DNA of 49,255 nt from an uncultured Desulfovibrio sp. (GCA_944327285.1 CALVHG010000013.1:1-49255); one strand, 5' to 3'. Counted from the first letter of the stretch, positions 16,920-25,015 are shown. The notes: generated from the letters alone by a model not told the origin. Numbers and translations: made by a program.

Positions 16920-18095
16920 TTATTGTTTAATCGTCTTTGTGAGAAGCCTTTGTATGGGCTCTCCTTCCGGCTCGCATTCTCCAAGCAATGCGTCCACATC
17001 AATGCTTTTACACAGCCCGGCGGCCTGAAACGCTTCCGTCAGTCTGTCTGCCAGCATGACCCGATTCAGGGAGCGCCGCCCCGCAGAGATGGAAAGACGG
17101 AAACGATGTCCCCCTGTTTCTATCCAGCCCTGAGAAGCTGACTGGCTATACGCCTGCTTCAGGGCATTTTCGATTTCCCGGATTTGGCTATCCAGTTCCT
17201 TGCGCTGTTCTCTGAGCCTGTCCAGTTTGGCAAGTGCCGGTTCCCATTGGGGTTGAAATGCTTCTTCCCGAAACTTGGGGCAGTCATGACTGAATTCGCA
17301 TGTATTGCAAAGTAAATGAAATCCCGAAGCATGTGGGATACTGGCAAGCAGCCCATTTTCCTTTTGAGATTCTTTCCAGCTGTTCCAGATCTGCCGGGCG
17401 CAGGTGAAGACCTGCGCTTCCGTTTCACGATCTGGAAAGAAAGGTCCAAATGCCCTGGCATCCTTCATGGACAGACAGAGAAGCCATCCCTCAATATTCA
17501 CATCGCTGCTGCATTCTGAAAGCTCCATGCCGAAATGACGACGACAGATTTCAGGAAAAGAGCACTGAGCAGAGAGGGGCTTTCCAGTGGCATCCTTCAT
17601 GCTGAATACAGGTTCGTTCCAGCAGGAAGCGAGAAGACTTGTCTGCCCGGCTATCTGCAAATGGTGTCCTGCATAGGGATGCGCGGGCAGATGTTCCATA
17701 CTCTTGACTTCCAGAATGCGTATGGCCTGACGGGGAGTTCTCCAGACAAGGGTGAAATCCAGATGCGCACGCAAAGGCACATTCCCTGTCATCAGGGACA
17801 GCTCCAGCTGTGGAATGACATGTAAGCCAAGCGCCTCCAGAGCATCTCCAACCCCCTCCTCAAACCAGTGACCGCGTTGCAGAGTCAGAGCCCTGGAAAG
17901 AGAGTCCTCCCGGGCAAAAAGGCGGGAAGCTATGCAGGCCCGTGGACACTCCATGTATTTGCCAACATCACTCATGCCGACATATGCAGAGCGATTTCCC
18001 AGCATGTTTCGGCTCTGAGTACGGGACGAAACCAGCAAGCCCTGCCGGATTACCTCCAGCAGGGCTTGTGTGCGTACGACAGAAGAATGTGTCAT
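16920..18095 (-). CDS. PD-(D/E)XK nuclease, Cas4/RecB-like, probable Fe-S cluster
   Basis: 391 aa. Nuclease motifs: RGHWFEEGVGDALE (His/Glu near 76-79), HLDF (Asp 113), ILEVKS (Glu 129, Lys 131) and QIAGQ (Gln 147), the order of the RecB/Cas4 class. Cysteines at ECPRAC (50, 54) and CNTCEFSHDC (about 261-270) could bind a 4Fe-4S cluster, as in Cas4 and AddB. A coiled-coil stretch follows (LDRLREQRKELDSQIREIE). The start at 18,095 has a GAGGAGGAG ribosome site; a longer open frame overlaps the ERF gene. With the ERF annealing protein it forms an exonuclease/annealase pair like lambda Exo-Bet. Not linked to CRISPR here. Confidence 0.85.
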   Translation of the reverse strand: MTHSSVVRTQALLEVIRQGLLVSSRTQSRNMLGNRSAYVGMSDVGKYMECPRACIASRLFAREDSLSRALTLQRGHWFEEGVGDALEALGLHVIPQLELSLMTGNVPLRAHLDFTLVWRTPRQAIRILEVKSMEHLPAHPYAGHHLQIAGQTSLLASCWNEPVFSMKDATGKPLSAQCSFPEICRRHFGMELSECSSDVNIEGWLLCLSMKDARAFGPFFPDRETEAQVFTCARQIWNSWKESQKENGLLASIPHASGFHLLCNTCEFSHDCPKFREEAFQPQWEPALAKLDRLREQRKELDSQIREIENALKQAYSQSASQGWIETGGHRFRLSISAGRRSLNRVMLADRLTEAFQAAGLCKSIDVDALLGECEPEGEPIQRLLTKTIKQ

Positions 18096-18165
18096 GCTTC
18101 TCCTCCTCAATAAGAAGTTTGTTCTCCCAGCCTGCAGGACAAATGGAGACAACATGCTGCGGCAT
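17968..18165 (-). CDS. Possible overlapping small ORF, 65 aa
   Basis: A 65-codon frame starts 16 bp after the ERF stop with a good ribosome site (GGGAGGAAGAG), then overlaps the first 128 bases of the nuclease gene in another frame. The peptide begins MPQHVVSICPAGWENK and has several cysteines, and shows no recognisable family. It may only load ribosomes for the nuclease start. Weak support. Confidence 0.22.
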   Translation of the reverse strand: MPQHVVSICPAGWENKLLIEEEKHDTFFCRTHTSPAGGNPAGLAGFVPYSEPKHAGKSLCICRHE

Positions 18166-18180
18166 AGCTCTTCCTCCCGG

Positions 18181-18888
18181 TCAGGCTGCGGCATATTTCC
18201 ACCAGCATTTACGCTGCACATTCCAGCGGAAGCCCGCCCCGGTAAGAATTTCACTGCGGGTCCGGGTGTCTCCCGTTGCCACGATGCATTCTCTCCCATC
18301 CTGAGCGTTGACCCGCTGGTACTCCACTCCTTCCAGCTGAGGAAGATTTTCAAATGTCTCTGACGAGCATTTTAAGGCTCCTGAAAAACTACATCCTTGT
18401 GTTTCCCTATCCTGAGCATGTTTTTTCGTCTGACACCTGCTTACGGGCGATTTTGAGCGTTCGGACATTTTTGGCGGTATTTTGGCACTCTCTCCATCAT
18501 CATCCTCTGTCACCATACCCAGCATGGCAGTCAGGGCGTAACGACGCGCATATGTGATGGCACTGCCCATCCCCTGAGGATCTGCCTTCGGAAGGGGAAT
18601 CACAGCAAGTGAGCTTTGCCACTGCCCCGACGCTGCGTGTGTGAGTTTGGTCAGCAGGCCGATGTGTCCCGGTCCCAGCTCGACAGGAGCCGGGACAGGT
18701 AATTGCGTCAGCCAAATCCCGTGAGAGAGCAATACATCACGACATGATTCCATGACGCTGTTGAGAGTTGCGTACCTGCTTTTGGTAAAAGGATTGGTGG
18801 CATCCTTTGTGGCAGGAGCAAGTTCCCGCTGCACTTCAATCAGGGCCTTTGCCAACTTGTCTATTTCTGTTGAATTATAAACTTCCAT
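18181..18888 (-). CDS. ERF-family single-strand annealing protein
   Basis: 235 aa. The ERF core is clear: PFTKSRYATLNSVMESCRDV (about 33-52), GIWLTQ, and GMGSAITYARRYALTAMLGM (about 105-124) followed by acidic EDDDGE. ERF proteins anneal complementary single strands during phage or plasmid recombination. A Ser/Lys/Gln-rich linker leads to a C-terminal segment (RSEILTGAGFRWNVQRKCWW) like a small module often attached to DNA-binding phage proteins. First main gene of the minus-strand operon; GGAGG ribosome site before ATG. It probably works with the adjacent nuclease. Confidence 0.87.
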   Translation of the reverse strand: MEVYNSTEIDKLAKALIEVQRELAPATKDATNPFTKSRYATLNSVMESCRDVLLSHGIWLTQLPVPAPVELGPGHIGLLTKLTHAASGQWQSSLAVIPLPKADPQGMGSAITYARRYALTAMLGMVTEDDDGESAKIPPKMSERSKSPVSRCQTKKHAQDRETQGCSFSGALKCSSETFENLPQLEGVEYQRVNAQDGRECIVATGDTRTRSEILTGAGFRWNVQRKCWWKYAAA

Positions 18889-18935
18889 AGATTTCCTCCA
18901 TAAAAAGGTAATATCCTGCGAGCAGTACGTATCAA
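18861..18935 (-). CDS. Possible 24-aa leader ORF overlapping the ERF start
   Basis: A TTG start at 18,935 preceded by AAGGAGG gives a 24-codon frame rich in basic and hydrophobic residues (IRTARRILPFYGGNLW) that ends within the ERF gene. It lies between a terminator-like hairpin (18,959-18,986) and the ERF start, so it could be a leader peptide. The non-ATG start and tiny size leave it unproven. Confidence 0.25.
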   Translation of the reverse strand: MIRTARRILPFYGGNLWKFIIQQK

Positions 18936-18958
18936 TAAAGCCTCCTTAAATATAAAAA

Positions 18959-18986
18959 TCCCCATCCGCTGCAATGCGGACAGGGA
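18959..18986 (-). terminator. Terminator-like hairpin in the ERF leader
   Basis: An 11-bp stem with two G-U pairs (TCCCTGTCCGC/GCGGATGGGGA, 6-base loop), followed on the minus strand by TTTTTATATTT, a classic rho-independent form. It lies about 70 bp before the ERF start. Since no minus-strand gene ends just upstream, it may be an attenuator of the ERF operon. Confidence 0.6.
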
Positions 18987-19484
18987 GTAACATTGTTTCG
19001 TTCCTCGTAGGGAACATCGTTCGTGTCTAAACAGTCCTTGTGGGATTCTTTTGAAACATTAGGTATTTGCCTATTCGTTCAATCGATATGTCTTGATGCA
19101 ATATACGAGGAAGGCTATACCTCTTTCAGAAATATAATATATATGTTATGTGATTTGAAATGCTCCATCGTGTAGCAATCCGTATTTTGTTGGCTATTGT
19201 TCAAATTGCTGAACGTAGTATTTTAACCATACGGCCTGTTAACACTATCGCTCTTCTGGAGAAAGGCCCCTTATCTCTGCTGTCGATATCTAACGGGCAC
19301 GCTGCGGCTGCCATTCGGTCGCGGCTAACGCGCAAGGGCAGTTTCCGTCCCTCCCGGCCATCCTTCCCCCAACGCGTTTTTTCAGAGGGGACACAGGCAT
19401 GTGGCAAGCACCTTTCAAAGGTTATGTGTAGCCTATATTTTTTCTATTTATTTCAAATAAATAGAAAATTAGCATCAGCAGACC
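18987..19484. other. Intergenic region: operon leader and repeat, no gene
   Basis: About 500 bp. The right half is a family-2 repeat. The left half (18,987-19,200) is AT-rich and includes a small dyad (GTTCC...GGAAC near 19,010); it probably holds the promoter of the ERF operon, but no convincing -35/-10 pair stands out. No supported ORF. Confidence 0.5.
19233..19386. repeat. Family-2 repeat, full copy
   Basis: 154 bp starting GGCCTGTTAACAC and containing TTATCTCTGCTGTCGAT, AACGGGCACG, CTGCGGCTGCCATTCGGTCG and a distal GCGTTTTTTCAGA. The same blocks in the same order occur at 35.6-35.8 kb (inverted) and at the window's right edge. It lies inside the island, while the other copies are in the core. 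Confidence 0.75.
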
Positions 19485-20108
19485 CTAGAAGAACGCCATG
19501 CTAACCAGAGGCTTGAACTTGAGAATTCTGAAAGAAAGATTTTCATTTCTGAAGAATTCACCATAGTAAATATCTTCAGTAGCAAGATCGTGATCCACAG
19601 GAAGAACGAATATTGCTCGAACATAACCGTGATAGTTCTCTTCTGCTCTCACACAAGTGAACCAGGGGATATCTTCTTCAGATACAGGCTGAGTCTTCTC
19701 AGCATATCTGGTACCCCTATAGGAGATATAGACATTGCCCTTATTATCCTTCTCAAGATAGTCATCTATATCTTGATCGTACTTGAATCCAAAGAGTGCC
19801 TGCCCGGTACGGATGAGTGATTGCTTCGGCATAATGAATCTTTGGTTCTCCTCATCAACCTTGATCTCGGTATTGGTATACCGCGATACGATATAGGCGG
19901 GGATTTCGACTACGATACCATCCGGAAAATAAGTATCACTGACGAAGTCGAATTCAGGAGTAGGACCATCTCCGATCGTATTCACATAGTGGAGATAAGA
20001 AACGATATGAGAGAGTTCATCACGTTCTGCTTTATCAAGAGGTCGAGCATGAGTAAGTGTTGTCCAACCAAACAGAACCACGAACACAAGACTAAGGATA
20101 GTCTTCAT
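19485..20108 (-). CDS. Secreted/periplasmic hypothetical protein, paralogue A
   Basis: 207 aa with a signal peptide (MKTILSLVFVVLFGWTTLTHA, cleavage near 21). The mature part is acidic and probably beta-rich. It shares a pattern with the protein at 24,296-24,910: RPL...R(D/N)ELS after the signal, then C(V/L)RAEEN, YGxVRAxF, DHDxA, and xFxRNxxxSFRIL near the C-terminus. No known family comes to mind. The two paralogues flank a large two-gene operon and share its direction. One cysteine in the mature region argues against disulfides within a monomer. AT-rich compared with the core. Possible roles: immunity/sensor partner or secreted effector. Confidence 0.75.
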   Translation of the reverse strand: MKTILSLVFVVLFGWTTLTHARPLDKAERDELSHIVSYLHYVNTIGDGPTPEFDFVSDTYFPDGIVVEIPAYIVSRYTNTEIKVDEENQRFIMPKQSLIRTGQALFGFKYDQDIDDYLEKDNKGNVYISYRGTRYAEKTQPVSEEDIPWFTCVRAEENYHGYVRAIFVLPVDHDLATEDIYYGEFFRNENLSFRILKFKPLVSMAFF

Positions 20109-20219
20109 AAGAATACACCTCTCAGGTTATAAAGTTGTCTAATTCGTTTAATAAATTTTTTTGTCTTTCGCGTTTTTAATGGTTCGTACCACTATACCTT
20201 CATAAGGGAGACTGTACAC

Positions 20220-22286
20220 CTAGTCTCTGAATCTACTCTTTTTGATTTTGCTAATATATTCGGTTGATTTCTTGCCGCAGTCATACGCCATGTTGATTGT
20301 GTCGAGAACGGTATTCACTTTTCGTTTAGTATTTGCTTTGTTAATATTTTGTATGATGGCTGTTTGTTTTTCTGATAAATACTCTATAAATTTTCTATAT
20401 TTTTTTAGATTTTTATATTCATCTTCTAGCGCTGCTACTGTTTTGAAAAATAGCTTGTCGATTAATCCGCATTTTTTCTCTGCTTCTTTTATTTCTTGAA
20501 TAATTATATCTATATTTTCTTCTAGGCTAGATAATGAATTGTCATTTTCGCAAGATTTTAAGTTAATTTCATGTTGTGCGAATGGAAGCCCTAGCAAAAG
20601 ACTTTCTATTTTATTTCCAATTGGTATCCTGCCATAGATATTTGGGACTCTGTCATGACAAAAAAAAGTTCCTCCAGCATAGTGGATAAATGTATAGCGT
20701 TTGTTGATTGCGCAGAAAATAACTTTGCTCTCTTGTAGAGTTTTGTCATATTCATAGAGCCTACTGATATTTTGTAAAAGAGACTTTGGAATTTTGGGCA
20801 AAATCAGCGATTTTGTTTCCATGACGGTCTTGAGCATTGTAATTGGCAAATTCAATCTCGATCTTTTATTGATATGATTAGATATATTATTTTGCACTCT
20901 ATCAAAGAGTGTGGGGACAATACCCTGCATAGTATCTGATGGCAGACTCAGATTGCCGATAACTTCATAGAATAAAGGAAGCGCAGATAAGCCATGCAGA
21001 ACACTAGGCGTTATATTGGGGCAGGAAGAACTCTGTTTTTCTGCGGATTGTAAGGAGCCCAGATCACAGGCGAGCTGTATGCAGTGCAGAATTTCAACGG
21101 CTATATCAGCAAGGGAAATCTTATAGTCAACATCGATATTTATATCAAGAATGTCTTTTCGCAGTATTTTATGAAGAGCTTCAATATCTGATATATTCAT
21201 GGTATCTCGTAGTTCAACAATAATGTTATTCCTATCTCTAAATTTTAATTTCAGGGTGTGAAGTATCATAAATACAGGAGACGATATCTCATCAAGAACA
21301 AAACGGCTAAAATCTTTAATCCCTGCAGGGGCGTTAGCGTCTAACAGTGCTATAAACTGGTGCGGGCTGCAAGAGTTTGCGCAGAGCTCATTTATAAGGC
21401 GTGTTATAAATTCATTCAGAGAGAGCATCTCATCTGGATTTAATCCTACGGTACGTATTGCCTTCTTTATAAAAAGGATTTCGTTGTAATTTAAATTCTT
21501 GCTTTTTATCTGAAGGAAATCATTTATAATCCTGAGCATCCTGACGAGGGACGCGGGGTATTTATCTTTATAGCCCCGTTCTTCTAGGCTGAGGAGCCAT
21601 CCTTGCAGCTCGGTGGAGATTTCCAGATTTTTCGTACGATTTTCAATAGATTCAAATTTGGCATTAGCTCTTTTGGCCAGTTCAGCCAGCATGTACCGTG
21701 TTTCTGCCAGCGCTTTGCGATCTTCCAGAATCATCTGGTAACTTTGGGCAATCTTCTGGCGATCTTCAAGAATCATCTGACGATTTTCAGAGCTTTTCTG
21801 ATAAAGATCAGAGATCATTTCACGGTTTTTTCCAATTTCGTGGAAAGCTGTCGCTACATCATCCTGTATCCTAGCGACATTTGAGGCGAGAGAGTTCAGG
21901 TTATTTTTTATAGTGATTATGGATTGCGCCTGAAATGCCTGCTGCTCCATAAGCCCTTCGATATATTGTACACAGATTCTCTGCATATGGATGAGATCAT
22001 CTGTAGTCGCCTGCTGAAGTCTGGACGCATCGCCGTTCATCTGCATCCAGAAGCGCTCAAAAAAGTTCTTGTTGCGCAACTCTTCTATGTTCCCCTTGGC
22101 GTTCGAGAGGAGCCGTGCGGCGTCAAGAGTAAGCTGTTGAGCTTTGACAGGTTCTTCCCTTGCCCAAGACATGGCCTTTTCCATATCCCAATCCGTGCCA
22201 GATGCAGGGCTCATGTCTGCGTTTTTCTGTCCGTCAGAGCGTGACCAGTTATATTCTTTTATTTGTTTACAAATGCTCTTGAACAT
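20220..22286 (-). CDS. Large hypothetical coiled-coil protein
   Basis: 688 aa, unrecognised. Residues about 20-240 are helical and rich in Q/A/R, with a tandem heptad-like repeat (RQMILEDRQKIA then YQMILEDRKALA) forming a coiled coil. A domain starting LEISTELQGWLLSLEERG follows, then a long helical region and a second coiled-coil C-terminus rich in lysine. No transmembrane helix or nucleotide-binding motif is visible. The start at 22,286 (MFKSICKQ) has an AGAGGGA ribosome site; an upstream ATG runs into the previous gene. It follows the 568-aa gene by 25 bp, so the two are one operon and probably act together. Low GC suggests horizontal origin. Confidence 0.75.
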   Translation of the reverse strand: MFKSICKQIKEYNWSRSDGQKNADMSPASGTDWDMEKAMSWAREEPVKAQQLTLDAARLLSNAKGNIEELRNKNFFERFWMQMNGDASRLQQATTDDLIHMQRICVQYIEGLMEQQAFQAQSIITIKNNLNSLASNVARIQDDVATAFHEIGKNREMISDLYQKSSENRQMILEDRQKIAQSYQMILEDRKALAETRYMLAELAKRANAKFESIENRTKNLEISTELQGWLLSLEERGYKDKYPASLVRMLRIINDFLQIKSKNLNYNEILFIKKAIRTVGLNPDEMLSLNEFITRLINELCANSCSPHQFIALLDANAPAGIKDFSRFVLDEISSPVFMILHTLKLKFRDRNNIIVELRDTMNISDIEALHKILRKDILDINIDVDYKISLADIAVEILHCIQLACDLGSLQSAEKQSSSCPNITPSVLHGLSALPLFYEVIGNLSLPSDTMQGIVPTLFDRVQNNISNHINKRSRLNLPITMLKTVMETKSLILPKIPKSLLQNISRLYEYDKTLQESKVIFCAINKRYTFIHYAGGTFFCHDRVPNIYGRIPIGNKIESLLLGLPFAQHEINLKSCENDNSLSSLEENIDIIIQEIKEAEKKCGLIDKLFFKTVAALEDEYKNLKKYRKFIEYLSEKQTAIIQNINKANTKRKVNTVLDTINMAYDCGKKSTEYISKIKKSRFRD

Positions 22287-22311
22287 ATTTCCCTCTGTAT
22301 AATGGCGGTTA

Positions 22312-24018
22312 TTATATTTTAGATATGGCGTCCCATGCCAGACGTCCGGTTTCATCAACAATAGTTCCAGCGGATTCAATCTCCTGCTGTCTTGCATCCA
22401 GTTCTATATGAGCTTTGTCGCAGTGAACTTTCAGGTTGTTCAGTATGCTGGTCTGAGTGTCAAAACAGGCGTCATAGACATACAGATTCTGTTGCAGCGC
22501 CTGAACATGCCGGTTTGTGTTTTCAATATGTTCAAGGTGTATGTTGAAATCCTGCTGCAGTTTCGCTTCTATTTTGATATATTCGGCAAATAGAAGCTGA
22601 CTTTTTGACATACGTTCTGCAACACGAACAAGTTCGCCAGCTGTTTCTTCGAGATTTTGCATGGTTCTCAGCAAGTCTCGATATGGTTTTTCAACGCCGT
22701 TCTCTATGGCCATTTGCATGGCAAGTCCGGCTATTAATCCGCCGGAAAACCCTCCGATAACTTCCGCGATGCTGGCAAGCGTTCCCGAAGCACCCAAAGC
22801 ACTCGCAACTGTTGAGGCTGCGGAAACGCCGACGGCACCGCCTGCGGCACCTGCGCTTGTCTGTAGTATGCCCTTGCCCTGGCGATCGTAAAATTCCTGA
22901 GTTGAAATTTCTCCGGCACCCAGCCGCACCAAATCTTTAACCATGTCCACCCCGCTGGTTACAGCGGCTGTGATAAGGCTGGACTTGAGCATGGTGTCCA
23001 GACCTCTTTTGGCAAGAACCTGAAGCGCCGCTTCTTCGGAGCCGTAGCGAATCATGAGGCTTTGGACTCCCGCATTGGCGGAGGCTTTGACTGCGCTGTC
23101 TGCGGCTGCCGCCACAGTTTCCTTTACAATTTCTATGGTCGCTTCATCCGCTGTCATTTCACCGTTGCGCACTTTCTGGATACAACGCAGGGTATTCACG
23201 GATCCGCTTACAATAGTCGCCCCGACTCCTGCACTGACAGCGGCATTACCCATTTGTTTGAACGTCGATTTTGTCTGATAATCAGATTCAATTTTTTGTA
23301 GTTTAGTCCTATCGCCTGAGCCTAGTCTGTCAGCATCGGACTTTGAAAGAGCCGACGAAGAAGACTGGTCATTGGAGAGCTTGTCCGTAGCTTTCTGTGC
23401 TGTCTGGCGATATGCGGACTCCTTGGTCGGATCGCCTCCCTGTGCGTGCAGAGCATTCGCTTTGGCTTCAGCATGTTCACTGATGGTAGTTGTGGCTACC
23501 GACTCTGATTTGCCAGAAATGTCTTTATATTGGTGATTGATTTGATCTTCTGGGCCGATCAGCTGATCCATCGTTTCATACTTGGGAGCGCCGTCTTTGA
23601 CCTGCGACATCTGTTCGGCTGTGCGTTCAGCCAAATCGTAATATTTTAATTGAGCACTTTTTGTAATATTATTATCTTTTACAATGATAACATCTGCCAC
23701 ATCGTTTTTCTTGAGATAATCTCCATTATGCTTAAGGTGTTCCCATTCATTATATCTGTCGGTATATGCTCTGGAATCATCTCCTTTATATACTGCATCA
23801 AGATTAAAAGTTTCGGCGTGATACTCCTCAGCCATAAAACCGCCTTTCACTGTCGCAGACTGATTGGTATCAAGTATACCGTCAATATTGGCATTACCTT
23901 TAGCAATCACCTCCCTCATTTGCGCCATTTCTCGTCTGGCAGCCTCAGGAAAAGCCGGATGCCCAGAAACTGCCTGGACAAAAATGTCCTCATTCTTCTT
24001 TTTATGGTCGCCTTTCAT
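22312..24018 (-). CDS. Hypothetical protein with nuclease-like N-terminus and glycine-rich hydrophobic core
   Basis: 568 aa, no named family. N-terminal stretch GGFMAEEYHAETFN (59-72), then DVADVIIVKD (106-115) and SAQLKYY (121-127): an E...D...QxK order that resembles Mrr-like PD-(D/E)XK nucleases. The middle (about 230-430) has alternating Ala/Gly/Ser hydrophobic segments such as AGAAGGAVGVSAASTVASAL and IGGFSGGLIAGLAMQ, a glycine-zipper look seen in pore-forming proteins. The last 130 residues form a coiled coil. First gene of a two-gene operon. The start at 24,018 is uncertain; ATGs at 24,030 and 24,078 are alternatives. The nuclease and pore ideas are inferences from motifs only. Confidence 0.72.
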   Translation of the reverse strand: MKGDHKKKNEDIFVQAVSGHPAFPEAARREMAQMREVIAKGNANIDGILDTNQSATVKGGFMAEEYHAETFNLDAVYKGDDSRAYTDRYNEWEHLKHNGDYLKKNDVADVIIVKDNNITKSAQLKYYDLAERTAEQMSQVKDGAPKYETMDQLIGPEDQINHQYKDISGKSESVATTTISEHAEAKANALHAQGGDPTKESAYRQTAQKATDKLSNDQSSSSALSKSDADRLGSGDRTKLQKIESDYQTKSTFKQMGNAAVSAGVGATIVSGSVNTLRCIQKVRNGEMTADEATIEIVKETVAAAADSAVKASANAGVQSLMIRYGSEEAALQVLAKRGLDTMLKSSLITAAVTSGVDMVKDLVRLGAGEISTQEFYDRQGKGILQTSAGAAGGAVGVSAASTVASALGASGTLASIAEVIGGFSGGLIAGLAMQMAIENGVEKPYRDLLRTMQNLEETAGELVRVAERMSKSQLLFAEYIKIEAKLQQDFNIHLEHIENTNRHVQALQQNLYVYDACFDTQTSILNNLKVHCDKAHIELDARQQEIESAGTIVDETGRLAWDAISKI

Positions 24019-24138
24019 AGTAATTCCCATTTTTGTTAAGTGGAAAATTACAGAGATATGACTATATCCAATTTCCAACCATATTTCAACTTCAGATCGG
24101 ATAATGTAATTCCAAAGCCAATCTTTACATATTACTTA

Positions 24139-24190
24139 GGGGCATGTCCAGCAGAGAGGATTCTCTCTGCTGGACATGACCCCTTTTTAT
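24139..24190 (+). terminator. 20-bp hairpin with T-run
   Basis: GGGGCATGTCCAGCAGAGAG pairs with its complement across a GATT loop (one bulged A), followed on the plus strand by TTTTTAT. Formally an excellent plus-strand terminator, yet no plus-strand gene precedes it. It lies between two minus-strand genes. It may block antisense transcription or be the fused ends of a lost mobile element. Confidence 0.6.
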
Positions 24191-24295
24191 TTCTCCATAT
24201 TTTATATTATCTTCAAAACAATGCTCGAAGAAACCTCATGAAGGTTAATAACGGAGCATATTGCCCCCTAGAATATACAAGATTATCTCATGGAG

Positions 24296-24910
24296 CTACT
24301 CCACGAGAGCGGTGACTACTTCGATGTTGAGAATCCTAAAAGAATTATCAGGATTCCTGAGGAATGTTCCAGAGTATACTTCATAATTGGCAACATCGTG
24401 ATCCTGCTCTAGAATAAAAGTAGCACGGATAATGCCATAGTCATTTTCTTCTGCACGAAGACATTCATAGGTATCCACCCCATCAGACTCTTCATAATCA
24501 AACTCATGATATTTGGGGATGACGATATGGCCATTTTCAATGGTTATACTGCTGTCTTTGGCAGGATTTCCTTGATAGCCATAAATCGTACCTGCATATT
24601 TCTTAAAATCATCCAGCTTAATGAATCGATTTTCACCATCTTCTTTTTCAATGGTCTTAACGACCTTGTTATTTTTGAATCTAAGGTCGAGATACGAGGC
24701 CATGAGCGAAGCCAATGACAAAGTCGGCATTGGATTTTTTATAAAATCAATAGGGTAGTTTCTGATGTTGCGATGAATATTCAAGTGACACGTAACCAGC
24801 TGACTCAATTCATTTCGAGCATTGGTTGTCAACGGACGTGTGTAAGAAGCTGTAGCCATACAGCACATAAGAGCAATAGCCAGAGAGCCAATAAGCAGTT
24901 TGTGAAGCAT
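24296..24910 (-). CDS. Secreted/periplasmic hypothetical protein, paralogue B
   Basis: 204 aa with a signal peptide (hydrophobic LLIGSLAIALMCCMATAS; the double Cys could also suggest a lipoprotein but there is no good lipobox). It is a diverged paralogue of the protein at 19,485-20,108: both have RPLxxxARNELS-like N-termini and share C(L/V)RAEEN, a DHDxA segment and SFRIL near the end. The ATG at 24,910 is chosen because the GTG six bases upstream overlaps the AGAGGTG ribosome site. First gene, in transcription order, of the 24.9-19.4 kb minus-strand block. Function unknown. Confidence 0.72.
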   Translation of the reverse strand: MLHKLLIGSLAIALMCCMATASYTRPLTTNARNELSQLVTCHLNIHRNIRNYPIDFIKNPMPTLSLASLMASYLDLRFKNNKVVKTIEKEDGENRFIKLDDFKKYAGTIYGYQGNPAKDSSITIENGHIVIPKYHEFDYEESDGVDTYECLRAEENDYGIIRATFILEQDHDVANYEVYSGTFLRNPDNSFRILNIEVVTALVE

Positions 24911-24964
24911 ATACACCTCTTGAAGTAATGTGCCGTTGTTAAAAAATTGCTGACTTGTTTTTCT

Positions 24965-25000
24965 TAGAGCATTTTCATTTGAAAAAGGTGAAACGCTCTA
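24965..25000. repeat. Family-1 mini-element, 36 bp
   Basis: TAGAGCATTTTCATTTGAAA then AAGGTGAAACGCTCTA: both family-1 ends with the interior deleted. It lies between paralogue B and the propeller-like gene. Confidence 0.7.
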
Positions 25001-25015
25001 TTCTGCAGATAGATC

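Noticed and set aside
16920..18095. Cas4 of a CRISPR-Cas system
   Set aside because: The nuclease resembles Cas4, but there is no repeat-spacer array and no other cas gene. Its partner is an ERF annealing protein, so a recombination exonuclease is more likely.
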